From contig NZ_JHZX01000001.1 in assembly GCF_000688335.1 (NCBI RefSeq), positions 1,612,001-1,676,000 of the forward strand: DNA of 64,000 nt, written 5' to 3'. The position numbers and the translations under genes are program-made. A model generated the notes under the pieces. That model saw nothing but the letters and a program-made list of their open reading frames with translations. It did no database searches and was not told the origin of the DNA. Of this stretch, positions 33,033 to 43,284 are shown piece by piece. Numbering within the stretch: the stretch's first letter is position 1; every line of letters starts with the position of its first letter. Origin of the DNA: Sediminibacter sp. Hel_I_10 (GTDB taxonomy: Bacteria > Bacteroidota > Bacteroidia > Flavobacteriales > Flavobacteriaceae).

Positions 33033-36000
33033 AAAGAAAAAATTTGTAGACAAGGAATTTGGGATGTCTTCGTGGGCAATCAACAACAAAACCACGATGT
33101 ATGTTCTTATTCTCGTATTCTTTTACTTAGGCGTTTCTGCGTTTTTCAGCATGCCCAGGGAAAACTTCCCAGAGGTTAATGAAACAAAGATTTATATAAG
33201 CTCCATTTTTCCCGGTAATACCGCGGAAGATATTGAAAAGCTTGTCACTGATCCTTTAGAAGATCAGCTCAAAACAGTGAGTAATGTTGTAGAAATCACC
33301 TCAACCTCTCAAGAAGACTATTCTATAGTGGTGGTAGAGTTTGATGAGCACATCACTGTTGAAGAAGCTAAGCAAAAAGTCAAAGATGAAATTGATAGTG
33401 AAACTTCTGGTGAAGATTGGCCAACCTTTAATGGTGCTAAAGTAGAACCAGATGTATTTGCCTTGAGTTTATCTGAAGAACAGCCTATCTTGAACATTAA
33501 TATTTCCGGAGATTACCCTGTAGAAAAATTAAAAGATTTTGCCGAATACCTTCAAGATGAAATTGAGGATTTGCAAGAAATCAAAAAGGCAGACATTAGA
33601 GGTGCTCAAGATAAAGAGGTGGAAGTTGCTGTTGACATCTACAAAATGATGGCCGCTAAGGTCACGTTTACAGATATCATCAATGCCATAAACGGAGGCA
33701 ATACCACCATGTCTGCTGGAAATTTGAAGGCTAGCGGACAACGACGTACCATTAGAATTTTAGGAGAGATCGATGATCCTGAAGAGTTAGAGAATTTTGT
33801 GGTAAAGGCAGAAAATGGCAATCCTATCTACCTTAAAGATGTTGGCACTGTAACCTTCCATGAAGAAGACAAAACCACTTTTGCTAGAAAATCTGGTGAC
33901 CCTGTGGTCATGTTAGACGTTAAAAAACGTGCTGGTAAAAACATGGTGGCAGCGGCAGAGCAAATCCAAGTGATTGTTCAAGATGCCATTGAAAATGAGT
34001 TTCCGCAAGATTTAAATGTATCTATAACCAATGATCAATCTGAAAAGACCATTGGACAAGTAGATGATCTGGTTAACAATATCATTTTTGGTGTAATCTT
34101 GGTTGTCACTGTTTTAATGTTCTTTTTAGGATTTAAAAATGCCCTATTTGTAGGTTTTGCAATCCCTATGTCTATGTTCATGTCTCTCATGATCTTAAAC
34201 CTGATGGGCTATAGCTTAAACACCATGGTGCTTTTTGGCCTTATTATGGGACTTGGTATGTTGGTGGATAATGGTATTGTGGTTGTAGAAAACGTATACC
34301 GTTTGATGGAAGATGAAGGTATGAGTAGAACTGAAGCCGCTAAAAAAGGCATTGGTGAAATTGCCTTCCCTATTATCATTTCGACCTTAACTACGGTGGC
34401 GGCATTTGTGCCCTTAGGTCTTTGGCCTGGTATTATGGGAGAGTTCATGAAGATTTTACCAATTACCTTATCTGTAGTATTAGGATCCTCACTATTTGTG
34501 GCCATATTTTTCAACTCCGTTTTGGTGTCTCAATACATGAAAATTGATGATAAGGAAATGCCATTAAAAGAGATTATTAGAACAACGGCCATCATGACCG
34601 TAATTGGGGTGGCCATTCTTATTTTTGGAGGAGCCTACAGCGCATTGGGATCTGTAATGATCTTTACCGCTATTTTACTCTGGGCCTATCGCCTATTTCT
34701 TAGAAACTGGGCCAATAGTTTTCAGAACAAATCACTGGTCTCTTTAGAAAACTGGTATGAGCGCATGCTAAGAGGTGCACTTTCTAAAAAGCGTCCTTAC
34801 ATCTTAACCATAGGCACAGTTGTATTATTAATTGCCGCGTTTATTGCTTTTGGCATATCCTTGGGCACACAGCGTACCAAAGTGGAATTTTTTCCAGACA
34901 ACAAACCCAACCAGATTATTGTCTATATAGAATACCCTCAGGGCACCGCTATAGAAAAAACAAATGCCATTACAAAGCAAATAGAAGAGCGGGTTTATGA
35001 CGTGATCAATCAAGGTCAGTACATGGATGATGGCAGAAACTTCTTAGTAGAAAGTGCGGTTTCTCAAGTTGGCGAAGGCGCTGGAAATCCACAAACCGAT
35101 GGCGGTTCTGCTGCAGAAATGCCCCATAAAGCAAAAATAACAGCTTCTATGCGCGAGTATAAGTACAGACGTGGTGAGGACAGTGAGTTATTGAGACAAA
35201 AAGTTCAAGAAGCACTTGTTGGTATTTATCCAGGGGTACTAATTTCCGTAGAAAAAGATGCCAATGGTCCACCAGCTGGTTCTCCAATTAACATTGAACT
35301 TCAGGGTAATGATTACAATGAACTTATTGGTGCTGCAGAACAGATGCGAGCGTTTATCAATTCGAAAAACATTGCTGGTATTGATGAGCTCAAGATTGAT
35401 GTCAATAAAGATAAGCCAACAATGCTTGTTCAGGTTGATCGTGAAAAAGCAGGTGAATTAGGCATTAGTGCCTCTCAAGTAGGACAGCAGTTAAGAAATT
35501 CTATTTTTGGAGCTAAGGCAGGAATCTACAAAGAGGATGGTGACGATTTTGATATCTACGTGCGTTTTAACGAAGAGAACAGATATAATACCAGCGCCTT
35601 ATTTAACCAGAACATAACCTTTAGAGATAATACTGGTCAAATCAAGGAAGTGCCTTTGTCTGCCGTAGCAAAACAGAAAAACAATTCGGGGTTTAGCGCT
35701 ATTAAACACAAAGACACCAAGCGTGTGGTAACAGTGTATTCTGCCTTGGCTCCAGGATTTACAGATGCTGGTGCTATTGTGACCCAAATTCAAAATGAAA
35801 TGAAAAGTTTTGAGGGGCTTCCAGAAGATATCAATATTGATTACACAGGTCAAATTGAAGAACAAAATAAGCAAATGGCCTTCTTGGTTGGAGCATTCTT
35901 TACTGGTTTGGGACTGATTTTCTTTATTTTGATATTTCAGTTTAATTCGGTTTCAAAACCGGCCATCATTATGATCGCTATTTTCTTAAGTTTTATTGGA

Positions 36001-36561
36001 GTATTTGGAGGTATCGTTATCTCTGGAAGTGCCTTCGTGATCATGATGACCATGGTTGGTATTATTTCATTGGCAGGGATTGTAGTTAACAATGGGGTGG
36101 TGCTCTTGGATTATGCCCAGTTATTAGTAGACAGAAAGAAAAATGATCTGGACCTAGAAGAAGATGATTACCTCGAGACCGAAGATCTTTTTGAATGTGT
36201 TGTGAGAGCTGGTAAAGCGCGTTTAAGACCTGTATTGTTAACGGCAATTACCACTATTTTAGGATTGATTCCATTAGCAATAGGTCTGAACATTAACTTT
36301 TTTACCTTGTTTTCAGAGCTCGATGCCAATATTTATATGGGTGGAGATAACGTGGTCTTTTGGGGTCCTTTAGCTTGGACCGTGATTTACGGATTACTTA
36401 TAGCGACCTTCCTTACGCTTATTGTAGTTCCTATTTTATACTTTTTAAGCACAAAACTTAAAATGTGGAAAAGAGCAAAATTTAGTTCTAAAGAATTAAG
36501 GGATTCCAACGATAAAGAAATTGAATCTATTGGTCATGGTAAAGTTGCCCTAGACAAATAA
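33022..36561 (+). CDS. RND-family multidrug efflux permease
   Basis: This proton-driven inner-membrane pump has 1179 residues, about 130 more than AcrB. The two six-helix RND halves and the large periplasmic porter loops are present. The TM4 motif is GLGMLVDNGIVVVENVYRL, where AcrB has two Asp. Extra hydrophobic helices at about residues 515-560 (AIMTVIGVAILIFGGAYSAL and following) lie before the second half. The C-terminal bundle also has an acidic insertion (NDLDLEEDDYLETED). Such enlarged forms occur in Bacteroidetes. The substrate is unknown. Confidence 0.93.
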   Translation: METKKKKFVDKEFGMSSWAINNKTTMYVLILVFFYLGVSAFFSMPRENFPEVNETKIYISSIFPGNTAEDIEKLVTDPLEDQLKTVSNVVEITSTSQEDYSIVVVEFDEHITVEEAKQKVKDEIDSETSGEDWPTFNGAKVEPDVFALSLSEEQPILNINISGDYPVEKLKDFAEYLQDEIEDLQEIKKADIRGAQDKEVEVAVDIYKMMAAKVTFTDIINAINGGNTTMSAGNLKASGQRRTIRILGEIDDPEELENFVVKAENGNPIYLKDVGTVTFHEEDKTTFARKSGDPVVMLDVKKRAGKNMVAAAEQIQVIVQDAIENEFPQDLNVSITNDQSEKTIGQVDDLVNNIIFGVILVVTVLMFFLGFKNALFVGFAIPMSMFMSLMILNLMGYSLNTMVLFGLIMGLGMLVDNGIVVVENVYRLMEDEGMSRTEAAKKGIGEIAFPIIISTLTTVAAFVPLGLWPGIMGEFMKILPITLSVVLGSSLFVAIFFNSVLVSQYMKIDDKEMPLKEIIRTTAIMTVIGVAILIFGGAYSALGSVMIFTAILLWAYRLFLRNWANSFQNKSLVSLENWYERMLRGALSKKRPYILTIGTVVLLIAAFIAFGISLGTQRTKVEFFPDNKPNQIIVYIEYPQGTAIEKTNAITKQIEERVYDVINQGQYMDDGRNFLVESAVSQVGEGAGNPQTDGGSAAEMPHKAKITASMREYKYRRGEDSELLRQKVQEALVGIYPGVLISVEKDANGPPAGSPINIELQGNDYNELIGAAEQMRAFINSKNIAGIDELKIDVNKDKPTMLVQVDREKAGELGISASQVGQQLRNSIFGAKAGIYKEDGDDFDIYVRFNEENRYNTSALFNQNITFRDNTGQIKEVPLSAVAKQKNNSGFSAIKHKDTKRVVTVYSALAPGFTDAGAIVTQIQNEMKSFEGLPEDINIDYTGQIEEQNKQMAFLVGAFFTGLGLIFFILIFQFNSVSKPAIIMIAIFLSFIGVFGGIVISGSAFVIMMTMVGIISLAGIVVNNGVVLLDYAQLLVDRKKNDLDLEEDDYLETEDLFECVVRAGKARLRPVLLTAITTILGLIPLAIGLNINFFTLFSELDANIYMGGDNVVFWGPLAWTVIYGLLIATFLTLIVVPILYFLSTKLKMWKRAKFSSKELRDSNDKEIESIGHGKVALDK

Positions 36562-36586
36562 TAGTAAGCTTATTTTAAAACGTAGA

Positions 36587-36615
36587 AAATCCGGAGTTTT
36601 GACTTCGGATTTTTT
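36587..36615 (+). terminator. Intrinsic terminator of the efflux operon
   Basis: An 11-bp stem with one G-U pair (AAATCCGGAGT with ACTTCGGATTT) and loop TTTG runs into Ts. The T run overlaps the aspS -7 box. Confidence 0.85.
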
Positions 36616-36622
36616 ACTTTTG
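36615..36622 (+). promoter_or_regulatory. -7 box of aspS
   Basis: TACTTTTG lies 18 bp before the aspS ATG and directly abuts the upstream terminator. No -33 element at proper spacing, since the terminator stem occupies the site. Confidence 0.55.
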
Positions 36623-36640
36623 CAATTCTAATAAATTGAT

Positions 36641-38395
36641 ATGTACAGAAGTCATAATTGTGGTGAGTTAAGAGCATCACATATTCAAACAGAAGTCACA
36701 CTTGCAGGCTGGGTTCAAAAATCACGTAACAAAGGATTTATCGTTTGGGTAGATCTTCGCGATCGCTACGGCGTCACGCAACTCGTTTTTGATGAAGAGC
36801 GCACACCAAAAGAAATGATGGCTCGTGCAGAAGATCTTGGTCGTGAATTTGTAATTCAAGTTAAAGGAGAGGTGATTGAGCGTGCTTCAAAAAACCCGAA
36901 CATGCCTACTGGCGATGTGGAGATTTTAGTAAAGGAACTTACGGTATTAAATGAGGCCAAATTACCACCATTTACTATTGAAGACCAAACTGACGGCGGA
37001 GAAGAGTTACGAATGAAATACCGCTACTTGGATATTCGTCGTAATCCTGTAAAAAACAGCTTGATTTTTAGACATAAAGTGACCCAAGAGGTAAGAAACT
37101 ACCTTTCTAAAGAAGGCTTTATAGAAGTAGAAACACCTTACCTTATCAAATCTACACCAGAAGGTGCGCGTGATTTTGTAGTGCCTTCAAGAATGAATGA
37201 AGGTCAGTTCTACGCCCTCCCGCAATCCCCACAAACCTTTAAGCAATTGCTTATGGTTGGTGGTATGGATAAATATTTCCAAATTGTAAAATGTTTCCGT
37301 GACGAAGATCTTCGTGCCGATAGACAGCCAGAGTTTACTCAAATAGATTGTGAGATGGCCTTTATAGAGCAAGAGGATATCCTCAATGCTTTTGAAGGAT
37401 TGACCCGTCATTTGCTTAAAGAAGTCAATGGTGTTGCCGTTGAAAAATTTCCGCGATTACTGTATGATGATGCCATGCGTCTCTACGGAAATGATAAACC
37501 AGACACCCGTTTTGGGATGGAGTTTGGAGAACTTAACGCTGTAGCACAACACAAGGATTTTAAAGTGTTTAATACTGCTGAATTAGTTGTAGGCATCGCC
37601 GTTCCTGGCGGAAATAGTTACACCAGAAAAGAAATTGACAAATTGATTGATTGGGTGAAGCGTCCACAAGTTGGTGCTTTAGGCATGGTCTACTCAAGAT
37701 GTAATGACGATGGTAGCTATAAATCTTCAGTAGATAAATTCTATGACCAAGAAGATTTAGCGAAATGGGCAGAAGTTACTGGTGCTAAAGCCGGTGATTT
37801 AATCTGCGTACTTTCCGGAGATAAAAATAAAGTAAGAGCACAGTTAAGTGCCTTAAGAATGGAATTGGCAACGCAATTGGGCCTTAGAGACCCTAAAACT
37901 TTTGCACCACTGTGGGTCATGGATTTTCCATTATTAGAATGGGATGAAGACACAGAGCGCTACCACGCCATGCACCATCCATTTACGTCTCCAAAACCAG
38001 GACAGTTAGAACTTTTAAAAACCGATCCCGGAGCTGTTAAAGCCAATGCATATGACTTAGTACTCAACGGAAATGAAATTGGAGGTGGCTCTATTCGTAT
38101 TCATGATAGAGAAACTCAAGCTCTCATGTTTGATTACTTAGGTTTTACTAAAGAAGAAGCCCAAGCACAATTTGGATTCTTAATGGATGCCTTTCAATAC
38201 GGCGCTCCACCACACGGTGGGTTGGCGTTTGGATTGGACAGATTGGTTGCCATATTGGGCGGACAAGAAACCATACGTGACTTTATTGCTTTCCCTAAAA
38301 ACAACAACGGCCGTGATGTTATGATTGATGCACCAGCACCAATTGATGATGAACAACTGGCAGAACTGAGTTTAAAATTAAACTTGAAAAAATAA
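36641..38395 (+). CDS. aspS: Aspartyl-tRNA synthetase
   Basis: AspRS is a class IIb synthetase of 584 residues, the bacterial form with a GAD insertion domain. An OB-fold anticodon domain ([26 protein letters not shown]) comes first. The core has motif 2 ([27 protein letters not shown]) and motif 3 ([16 protein letters not shown]). The GAD domain is at about 280-420. Window content does not show whether it is discriminating, but the presence of asnS (11849) fits a discriminating enzyme. Confidence 0.97.
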   Translation: MYRSHNCGELRASHIQTEVTLAGWVQKSRNKGFIVWVDLRDRYGVTQLVFDEERTPKEMMARAEDLGREFVIQVKGEVIERASKNPNMPTGDVEILVKELTVLNEAKLPPFTIEDQTDGGEELRMKYRYLDIRRNPVKNSLIFRHKVTQEVRNYLSKEGFIEVETPYLIKSTPEGARDFVVPSRMNEGQFYALPQSPQTFKQLLMVGGMDKYFQIVKCFRDEDLRADRQPEFTQIDCEMAFIEQEDILNAFEGLTRHLLKEVNGVAVEKFPRLLYDDAMRLYGNDKPDTRFGMEFGELNAVAQHKDFKVFNTAELVVGIAVPGGNSYTRKEIDKLIDWVKRPQVGALGMVYSRCNDDGSYKSSVDKFYDQEDLAKWAEVTGAKAGDLICVLSGDKNKVRAQLSALRMELATQLGLRDPKTFAPLWVMDFPLLEWDEDTERYHAMHHPFTSPKPGQLELLKTDPGAVKANAYDLVLNGNEIGGGSIRIHDRETQALMFDYLGFTKEEAQAQFGFLMDAFQYGAPPHGGLAFGLDRLVAILGGQETIRDFIAFPKNNNGRDVMIDAPAPIDDEQLAELSLKLNLKK

Positions 38396-38402
38396 AAAAA
38401 TG

Positions 38403-38428
38403 AATCCTGCTTCTAGCAGGATTTTTTA
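38403..38428 (+). terminator. Intrinsic terminator after aspS
   Basis: A 9-bp stem (AATCCTGCT with AGCAGGATT) with a 3-nt TCT loop and a T run begins 8 bp after the stop. Confidence 0.92.
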
Positions 38429-38441
38429 TTAGATTTATTCT

Positions 38442-38993
38442 ATGGGATTTGGTAAATTTTTAAAGCTATTAGGGATTACTTTTGGGGTAATCATGTTTAT
38501 CGTTGCTGGCGTCATCGGGTATGGATATTATATGTTTGACAGTAGCCTAATGCCAGAAAAGCAACCGTTTGAATATGCCGCGCATTATATCAATCCAGAT
38601 ACGGCACTTCTTAATGATGGTTTTAAAGTTTGTGATGACACTTATATAGCACAATATTACAATACACCCGCATCTCCATATCCCAATGGAAAAAATGGTT
38701 TTAGAACCTACATCAATTCCAATTATGAAAACCGAAATTATTCAGATTCCGGTTATTTAAATATAAGGTTCATTATCAATTGTGAAGGAGATACAGGTCG
38801 ATTTGTAATTCATGAGAATAATTTGGATCTGGAACCAAAAACCTTCAATAAAGATTTAGTAGATCAGCTTTTTAAATTGACTTCAGAATTAAAAGATTGG
38901 AAACCCACCATTTTACGTGAAGACCCTAAAGATGCATATATGTATGTTTCATACCGAATTGAACATGGCGAGATTGTTGAAATTATTCCTTAG
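38442..38993 (+). CDS. Membrane-anchored protein with a TonB-C-like domain
   Basis: This 183-residue protein has one N-terminal membrane anchor (residues 8-32). The C-terminal part (SGYLNIRFIINCEGDTGRF, about 108 onward) has the strand pattern of TonB/energy-transducer C-terminal domains, where a conserved VxFxINxxG segment is typical. A Cys pair (about Cys64 and Cys114) could bond in the periplasm. The downstream TPR lipoprotein overlaps by 29 bp, pointing to joint function. The fold call is by eye. Confidence 0.6.
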   Translation: MGFGKFLKLLGITFGVIMFIVAGVIGYGYYMFDSSLMPEKQPFEYAAHYINPDTALLNDGFKVCDDTYIAQYYNTPASPYPNGKNGFRTYINSNYENRNYSDSGYLNIRFIINCEGDTGRFVIHENNLDLEPKTFNKDLVDQLFKLTSELKDWKPTILREDPKDAYMYVSYRIEHGEIVEIIP

Positions 38994-39783
38994 TATCCTT
39001 TTTTTATGCAGTGCTTTATCTTGTGATTCTAAAAGGGAGCACGCCGAAGCCGTTTATAAAAGAGCCATTCATTATCCTCAAGGATCAATGATGAGCTTGA
39101 ACGGGATTAAACGAGCAACAGAAATTGATTCTACCTACCAACAAGCGGTCTATGAACTTTCTGTGGCCTACTTAAAAAGAGGCCTACCCCATAAATGGAA
39201 ACCACAATATAACAAAGCAGTGTTATTAGACTCGGTTGAAAGAATTCCATGGCGAGGTTATCTTTACCTTTGGTTTTATAGAGATTATAAAAAAGCTATT
39301 GCAGATTTTGATGCATCAGACAAGCTAACGCCTAATTTCATAGATCAACCCCAAGGGCACAGCGTTGATTATTGGCGAGGCATCGCTTATCTTGGGCTTA
39401 AGGACTATGATACGTCCATTACTTATTTTGACAAGTATGTTAAACAAGAAACGGAGGAGTCTGGTGAAGATTGGGTAGAATTAACTACATTTTTATACCG
39501 AGGCATTGCTTATTTTGAAAAGCAACAGTATGACGAAGCGCTTATTAACTTTGATAAACAACTTCAATACTCAAGAAATCTAAGTGCAGACGCTAAATAT
39601 TACAAAGCGCTCATTGCCCAAAAACAGGGTGATTTAATCTTAGCTAAAACATTGATAGATTCTGCTATTGAAGATTTTGAAAACGGCTACTTCAACAACA
39701 GACCCTATGTGGAAACCTTACGTCAAATTTATTTGGAAGATTTAGAAGCATTACAACTAAATATAGAAACTGAAAATGCCTAA
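38965..39783 (+). CDS. TPR-repeat lipoprotein
   Basis: The open frame extends back to 38917, but ATG 38965 gives a clean lipoprotein signal (ARLLKLFLSILFLCSALSC), so I use it (272 residues). The mature protein is made of helical TPR-like repeats, clearest at YWRGIAYLGLKDYDTSITYFDKY and YRGIAYFEKQQYDEALINFDKQL. It overlaps the preceding gene by 29 bp and the ClC gene by 8 bp, so all three form one operon. TPRs suggest a protein-binding role at the envelope. Confidence 0.8.
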   Translation: MARLLKLFLSILFLCSALSCDSKREHAEAVYKRAIHYPQGSMMSLNGIKRATEIDSTYQQAVYELSVAYLKRGLPHKWKPQYNKAVLLDSVERIPWRGYLYLWFYRDYKKAIADFDASDKLTPNFIDQPQGHSVDYWRGIAYLGLKDYDTSITYFDKYVKQETEESGEDWVELTTFLYRGIAYFEKQQYDEALINFDKQLQYSRNLSADAKYYKALIAQKQGDLILAKTLIDSAIEDFENGYFNNRPYVETLRQIYLEDLEALQLNIETENA

Positions 39784-41563
39784 AAAACCAATATTCAAAC
39801 GCTTTTTAATATGGAGGGCTAAGCATGTCTCACAAAAGCAGTTTGTGTACTTGTTGAGTATAGTGGTAGGATTTACTTCTGGAGTTGGGGCTGTAGTTTT
39901 AAAAAATGCAACACACTTTATTCAGCACCTTTTAGAAAATAGACTGGTGCAATATTACCAGCAGGCCTTTTATTTTGTATTTCCTATTATTGGTTTCACT
40001 CTGGTCTATTTGATCATGAAATACGTGATCAGGCAAAAAGTGAGTCACGGTATTCCTTCTACGCTTTTCGCTATTGCCAAACGCAAAGGTCTTATGCCCC
40101 GTTATCAAATGTTCGGTTCTATATTAACCGCTCCAATTACAGTTGGTTTTGGAGGTTCGGTTGGTTTGGAGGGGCCAACTGTAGCAACAGGTGCCGCATT
40201 AGGTTCTAATATATCGAGATTGTTTCACATGAATCAATCTACACGTAACTTATTGGTGAGCTGTGCTGCGGCAGGCGCTATGTCTTCTATTTTTAAAGCG
40301 CCTATTGCTGCTATTATTTTTGCAATTGAAGTGTTTAGTCTAGATCTCACTATTGCTTCAATGCTTCCCTTATTGCTTGCATCCCTATCGGCAATACTAA
40401 CATCCTACTTCTTTTTTGGGAGCGACGTTCTTTTGCCCTTCGAAGTAGTCGATGAGTTTAAGGCTTCAGATGCCCCTTTTTATGCTATTTTGGGTGTAGT
40501 GGCTGCTATGGTTTCTATTTATTTTACTGAAATTTATGATAGAATCCAGAAGATTTTTGATAAGATCGACTCGCCTTTTAAACGTGTCGCTATCGGCGGC
40601 ATTTCTATTGGTATTTTGGTTTATTTGATTCCCCCGCTATACGGTGAAGGTTTTGAAGTGATAAATAATCTCGTCGCAGGAAATCCTGAAAAGGCCTTGC
40701 AAAACAATTTTCTAGATATGGATCTTTCCAACGTTTGGATTGTTGTTGCCTTACTTGTTGGGTTGGTGTTTTTTAAAATTATAGCCAGCGCACTTACTTT
40801 TGGTGCTGGTGGTGTTGGAGGTATTTTTGCCCCAGTACTTTTTATGGGAAGCATTATGGGCAACTGTATTGCAAAAATTATTAATCTTAGTGGTTTGGTG
40901 ACCAATCAAGTTTCTGAAAGTAATTTCACCCTAGTAGGAATGGCAGGTCTGCTCGCAGGAGTACTACAGGCACCGCTAACTGCCATCTTTCTTATAGCAG
41001 AACTTACAGGTGGATATGATTTGTTTATCCCCTTAATGATTACCTCTGCCCTAGCCTTTAGTGTGACCAAACATTTTGTACCACATTCTGTTTATACTAT
41101 GGAATTGGGCCGTAAAGGAGATCTCATCACGCACAATAAAGATCATGCCGTGCTTACCTTAATGAATATTGACTCTGTGATTGAAACCAACTTTAAGAAA
41201 GTGAGCTCTACAATGAATTTAGGAGAAATTGTGCATGATGCCGTCACCAAATCTAGCCGAAATATATTTCCCGTAATTTCTGAAAAAACAGGAAAATTAG
41301 AAGGCATTATTCTTTTAGATGATATCCGATCCATTATGTTTGACCAAACCCTTTATAAGGAAGTTAAGGCAAGTGACGTCATGCACAGTCCCCCTGCCGT
41401 TATAGATCTTGAAAAAGATAAGATGACGGTGATTATGAAAAAATTTCAAGATAGCAATGCCTGGAATCTTCCCGTGGTGAAAGACGGGATCTATATTGGC
41501 TTCATTTCCAAATCTAAGCTATTGACCGCCTACCGAAGAAAACTAATTGCATTGACCCATTAA
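39776..41563 (+). CDS. ClC-family chloride channel/transporter with CBS domains
   Basis: This 595-residue ClC protein has about ten membrane helices followed by a pair of CBS domains (about 440-585, ending with SKSKLLTAYRRKL). The selectivity loops are recognisable: SHGIP (90-94; usual GSGIP), GSVGLEGP with the gating Glu132 (usual GREGP), and GAGGVGGIFAP. The glutamate is kept, which allows proton coupling. CBS pairs bind adenine nucleotides in relatives and may gate transport. It is the third gene of the 38442 operon. Confidence 0.92.
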   Translation: MPKKPIFKRFLIWRAKHVSQKQFVYLLSIVVGFTSGVGAVVLKNATHFIQHLLENRLVQYYQQAFYFVFPIIGFTLVYLIMKYVIRQKVSHGIPSTLFAIAKRKGLMPRYQMFGSILTAPITVGFGGSVGLEGPTVATGAALGSNISRLFHMNQSTRNLLVSCAAAGAMSSIFKAPIAAIIFAIEVFSLDLTIASMLPLLLASLSAILTSYFFFGSDVLLPFEVVDEFKASDAPFYAILGVVAAMVSIYFTEIYDRIQKIFDKIDSPFKRVAIGGISIGILVYLIPPLYGEGFEVINNLVAGNPEKALQNNFLDMDLSNVWIVVALLVGLVFFKIIASALTFGAGGVGGIFAPVLFMGSIMGNCIAKIINLSGLVTNQVSESNFTLVGMAGLLAGVLQAPLTAIFLIAELTGGYDLFIPLMITSALAFSVTKHFVPHSVYTMELGRKGDLITHNKDHAVLTLMNIDSVIETNFKKVSSTMNLGEIVHDAVTKSSRNIFPVISEKTGKLEGIILLDDIRSIMFDQTLYKEVKASDVMHSPPAVIDLEKDKMTVIMKKFQDSNAWNLPVVKDGIYIGFISKSKLLTAYRRKLIALTH

Positions 41564-41573
41564 ATCTCAACTT

Positions 41574-41813
41574 ATGAAATACCTCATTATTTTTTGTTTT
41601 TTGGCATCCTTAGGCTCAATTGCTCTTGGCGCTCTGCTAGAGGTGGAGTATTCCGAAAAACTTATTGGCTTTGGTACCGTAGGCCTTTTTATGGTGGCAT
41701 TTCCTCTATTTATCTACTACCGATGGAAAGATAAAAGCCTGAAGGATTACATGCTCAATCAAGAAAATCTCGATAAGATGCGGAAGAGTCAAAAAAAAGA
41801 AAAAGATCAATAA
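41574..41813 (+). CDS. Small membrane protein, 79 aa
   Basis: Two hydrophobic helices (about residues 3-22 and 32-49) are followed by a charged, Lys/Glu-rich cytoplasmic tail ending KSQKKEKDQ. It begins 10 bp after the ClC gene and is probably the last gene of that operon. No family is recognised. Confidence 0.7.
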   Translation: MKYLIIFCFLASLGSIALGALLEVEYSEKLIGFGTVGLFMVAFPLFIYYRWKDKSLKDYMLNQENLDKMRKSQKKEKDQ

Positions 41814-41994
41814 GATGATAAGCCTAAGGCGGCTTGATGAATTCTATCAAATTCTACTAGGGGTAAAATATAAGATTCTCAAAAATTAAGCGCTTCAATT
41901 ACCTAAACTTCAATTCTTTAAAAAATCACAATTCCTTAACATAGCATATGGTATAAAATTTTATTTTTACGTATTAATTAATATATTTTTTACC

Positions 41995-42186
41995 ATGACT
42001 GGAACAGTTAAATTTTTTAATGATTCAAAAGGATTTGGATTCATTACCAACGAAGAAACAGGAAAAGACATTTTTGTACATGTATCTAACCTTAACGGTG
42101 TAGAATTACGCGAAGGTGATCATGTAGAGTACTCAGAAGAAGAAGGAAGAAAAGGGATGGTTGCCGCTAATGTGGAAGTTCTCTAA
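41995..42186 (+). CDS. Cold-shock protein, CspA family
   Basis: This is a single cold-shock domain of 63 residues with both nucleic-acid-binding motifs: RNP1 KGFGFI (12-17) and RNP2 DIFVHV (25-30). Such proteins act as RNA chaperones. The gene stands alone, with about 180 bp before it and a terminator after it. A structured cold-responsive leader is possible, but no clear fold was seen. Confidence 0.96.
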   Translation: MTGTVKFFNDSKGFGFITNEETGKDIFVHVSNLNGVELREGDHVEYSEEEGRKGMVAANVEVL

Positions 42187-42210
42187 GTAATATACAATAT
42201 TACAGTTTCA

Positions 42211-42240
42211 GCGCTCAACTATAGGTTGGGCGTTTTTTTT
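42211..42240 (+). terminator. Intrinsic terminator after the cold-shock gene
   Basis: An 8-bp stem with one G-U pair (CGCTCAAC with GTTGGGCG) and a long T run. Confidence 0.9.
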
Positions 42241-42326
42241 ACAAAATATTTAATTAATTAGTAATGCAGATTCAAAAATCACGAATTGCAACTGCATGAT
42301 CTTGAACTTTTTATTTTAATTAAAAA

Positions 42327-42779
42327 CTATTTAAAGGTAATTGGCAAGTCTTGTTTTTTGATTTTAGCAATATAAAAAGGCTGTGTCATAACCATAGTTG
42401 CATTTCCTTCAGGACCGTCATAAATAACCTCTATTACTATATCTTCAGAATTTCTTATGATCTCCAGATCTAAGCCATGCCCTCCAGAATTCCTCACCTC
42501 GTCGAATACAGCGATAATGGAATATTCGGAAAAATCAATGTCAGTTTCAGAAAATTCCTCAGACACTTTATTTACTGTATCCATCTTAGACATTAAGCTG
42601 CTCCATTCTTCAGTATTGGTAATGATTTCATTTTGTTTTTTTATTCCTTCGGCTCCCGCACCGTAAAGATTTCCCTTAGCGATAAGCATCTCATCTAAAT
42701 TATTAATGTTTGATTGATTTACATTTGATTTACATTGCAGTAAAACCATAGAAATTAAGACTACAACCATTTTTTTCAT
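42327..42779 (-). CDS. PrcB-C-like lipoprotein
   Basis: The lipobox LLQC puts the lipidated Cys at residue 16. The segment DIDFSEYSIIAVFDEVRNSGGHGLDLE and the ending MTQPFYIAKIKK match the PrcB C-terminal domain family (PF14343), named for a subunit of a protease complex in Treponema. No catalytic residues are visible. It is downstream of tadA by 14 bp on the same strand, so the two are probably one transcript. Its function is unknown. Confidence 0.75.
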   Translation of the reverse strand: MKKMVVVLISMVLLQCKSNVNQSNINNLDEMLIAKGNLYGAGAEGIKKQNEIITNTEEWSSLMSKMDTVNKVSEEFSETDIDFSEYSIIAVFDEVRNSGGHGLDLEIIRNSEDIVIEVIYDGPEGNATMVMTQPFYIAKIKKQDLPITFK

Positions 42780-42793
42780 TCTGAATATATTTT

Positions 42794-43243
42794 TTAATTT
42801 AAATTCCTCCTTTGTATAAAAAATCGCTTTAACAATTGAGACGCTTCATCAGCTAAAACACCTCCAGTAACCATAGTTTTGGGATGTAAAACGGTATTTA
42901 AGTTTAAGCAACCGCGTTCTTCATCTCTTGCACCATAGACAATATTTGAGATTTGACTCCAATATAAAGCTCCAGCACACATTTGACAGGGTTCCAAGGT
43001 GACATAAAGCGTACAGTTGGTTAAATATTTTCCGCCTAAAAAATTAGCAGCAGCAGTAATCGCTTGCATCTCGGCATGAGCTGTAACATCGTTTAACAAT
43101 TCGGTCAAATTGTGCGCTCTTGCGATAATCCGGTCTTTGACTACGATAACTGCTCCAACCGGTATTTCTCCTTTATCAAAAGCTATTTCGGCCTCTTGCA
43201 AGGCCCTTTTCATAAAATAAGTATCGTTAAAAGGTGTCTCCAT
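42794..43243 (-). CDS. tadA: tRNA-specific adenosine deaminase
   Basis: TadA converts A34 to inosine in tRNA-Arg(ACG). The zinc site is intact: His56-Ala-Glu58 (HAE) and Pro85-Cys86-x-x-Cys89 (PCQMC). The length, 149 residues, is normal. The gene is divergent from dxs with 41 bp between the two starts. Confidence 0.93.
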   Translation of the reverse strand: METPFNDTYFMKRALQEAEIAFDKGEIPVGAVIVVKDRIIARAHNLTELLNDVTAHAEMQAITAAANFLGGKYLTNCTLYVTLEPCQMCAGALYWSQISNIVYGARDEERGCLNLNTVLHPKTMVTGGVLADEASQLLKRFFIQRRNLN

Positions 43244-43269
43244 AGCTGTAAAAATAAGTTTTCAAGTGG

Positions 43270-43277
43270 TACATTTG
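43270..43277 (+). promoter_or_regulatory. -7 box of dxs
   Basis: TACATTTG ends only 7 nt before the dxs ATG, so the transcript probably starts at or next to the start codon. No TTG at -33. Confidence 0.6.
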
Positions 43278-43284
43278 CTATGCA

